55,010 nt of DNA from contig DATGEL010000080.1 in NCBI GenBank assembly GCA_035310145.1, positions 1 through 55,010 on the forward strand, written 5' to 3'. The position numbers and the translations under genes are program-made. This DNA comes from Dehalococcoidia bacterium (lineage in GTDB: Bacteria; Chloroflexota; Dehalococcoidia; CAUJGQ01). The notes below the pieces were generated by a model. That model did no database searches. It was not told where the DNA came from and saw nothing but the letters and a program-made list of their open reading frames with translations. Of the stretch, positions 54,764 through 55,010 are shown piece after piece. Each line of letters opens with the position of its first letter. Within the stretch, counting starts at the first letter, position 1.

Positions 54764-54886
54764 ATGCGCGAAGGGCAACAGGCGGCATGCGCCCATGTTG
54801 CCGGGTTCAGGCAGGCGATCGACTCGTCGACGAGCCTCGCATCCCGCGAGGCTGCGATAAGAGCTTTGACAGGAGTAGCACCTTGA
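54764..54886 (+). CDS. 40-residue small ORF coupled to the following secreted-protein gene
   Basis: The ATG at 54,764 is preceded by AGAGGAGAG at close spacing, one of the best ribosome sites in the window. The product begins MREGQQAACAHVAGFRQAI and ends ALTGVAP. Its TGA overlaps the TTG start of the next gene (TTGA, 54,883-54,886). The coding region holds the palindrome CTCGTCGACGAG (54,823-54,834) and the hairpin AGCCTCGC-ATCCC-GCGAGGCT (54,833-54,853). It may be a leader peptide that controls the next gene, or a small functional protein. The 196-base stretch 54,568-54,763 holds no other gene, but does contain TTTCG-N7-CGAAA near 54,659-54,675. Confidence 0.5.
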   Translation: MREGQQAACAHVAGFRQAIDSSTSLASREAAIRALTGVAP

Positions 54887-55010
54887 GTATCCGCAAGCGG
54901 ATTCTCGCGTTGGTGGGAGCGGGGGCGCTGGCCGTGGTGCTGGGCGGGGTGGTGACGAGCCACCGGGCCAGCCATGTAGAGGCGGCGGCGCCGACGCAGG
55001 CGGCGATCGG
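54883..55010 (+). CDS. N-terminal part of a secreted protein (cut by the window edge)
   Basis: A TTG at 54,883 with AGGAG seven bases upstream opens a frame that runs to the end of the window (42 codons). It encodes SIRKRILALVGAGALAVVLG followed by GVVTSHRASHVEAAAPTQAA, a basic start, a hydrophobic core and an Ala-rich likely signal-peptidase site. The mature protein is not visible. The start overlaps the stop of the small ORF upstream, implying coupled translation. Confidence 0.6.
   Translation, partial: MSIRKRILALVGAGALAVVLGGVVTSHRASHVEAAAPTQAAI

Overview
The window is very GC-rich and densely coded. Several features together suggest a member of the Chloroflexota (Thermomicrobia- or Dehalococcoidia-like); this placement is inferred, not proven. 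They are the run alaS, membrane protein, ruvX, mltG, aroE, aroK-aroB fusion, tgt; a cdaA-cdaR pair; F420-type oxidoreductases; a surface protein with an LPxTG-type anchor; and no outer-membrane genes. No rRNA, tRNA, CRISPR array or complete insertion sequence was found.

Positions 1-13,040 hold the start of a branched-chain amino-acid permease (cut by the window edge), a ferredoxin-type sulfite reductase, an SDR dehydrogenase, metF, a class I glutamine amidotransferase, clpS, an F420-type luciferase-like oxidoreductase, an AarF/UbiB kinase-like protein, an ECF sigma factor with its RskA-type anti-sigma factor, and a divergent HtrA protease. Positions 13,311-29,541 hold a polytopic membrane protein, a DUF2332 protein, a PPOX-fold protein, two MFS transporters, a GH15 glycosidase, an alkaline-phosphatase-superfamily enzyme, bL25, queA, an amidase with a coupled small DUF4089-like partner, the c-di-AMP synthase pair cdaA-cdaR, and a carbamoyltransferase (argF).

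Positions 29,748-35,808 form an RHS island: a 1737-residue secreted RHS/YD-repeat protein with an AT-richer C-terminal tip, a small two-helix membrane protein directly behind it (candidate immunity protein), and a decayed second copy of the RHS core. Positions 35,809-48,581 are the housekeeping cluster: a CorC-type protein, alaS, an unknown membrane protein that probably starts at CTG, ruvX, mltG, aroE, aroKB, tgt and an acylphosphatase. The cluster links translation, cell-wall and aromatic/queuosine metabolism.

Positions 48,610-55,010 are more accessory: a MacB-type ABC transporter whose ATPase and permease genes diverge from three adjacent palindromes, an AhpD-like peroxidase-family gene, a sortase-type surface protein, and a 40-codon ORF overlapping the start of another secreted protein at the window edge. 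The most notable observation is the AhpD-like gene (52,736-53,362, minus strand). An in-frame TGA sits exactly where the second cysteine of the CxxC active site belongs, and a 9-bp hairpin with a GUU loop lies 8 nt after it, as expected for a bacterial SECIS. This is a strong candidate selenoprotein.

Two short elements (5026-5216 and 41,940-42,092) share near-identical terminal inverted repeats beginning CGGCCCTCA. One encodes the C-terminal tail of the amidotransferase; the other ends at the base before the ruvX start codon.
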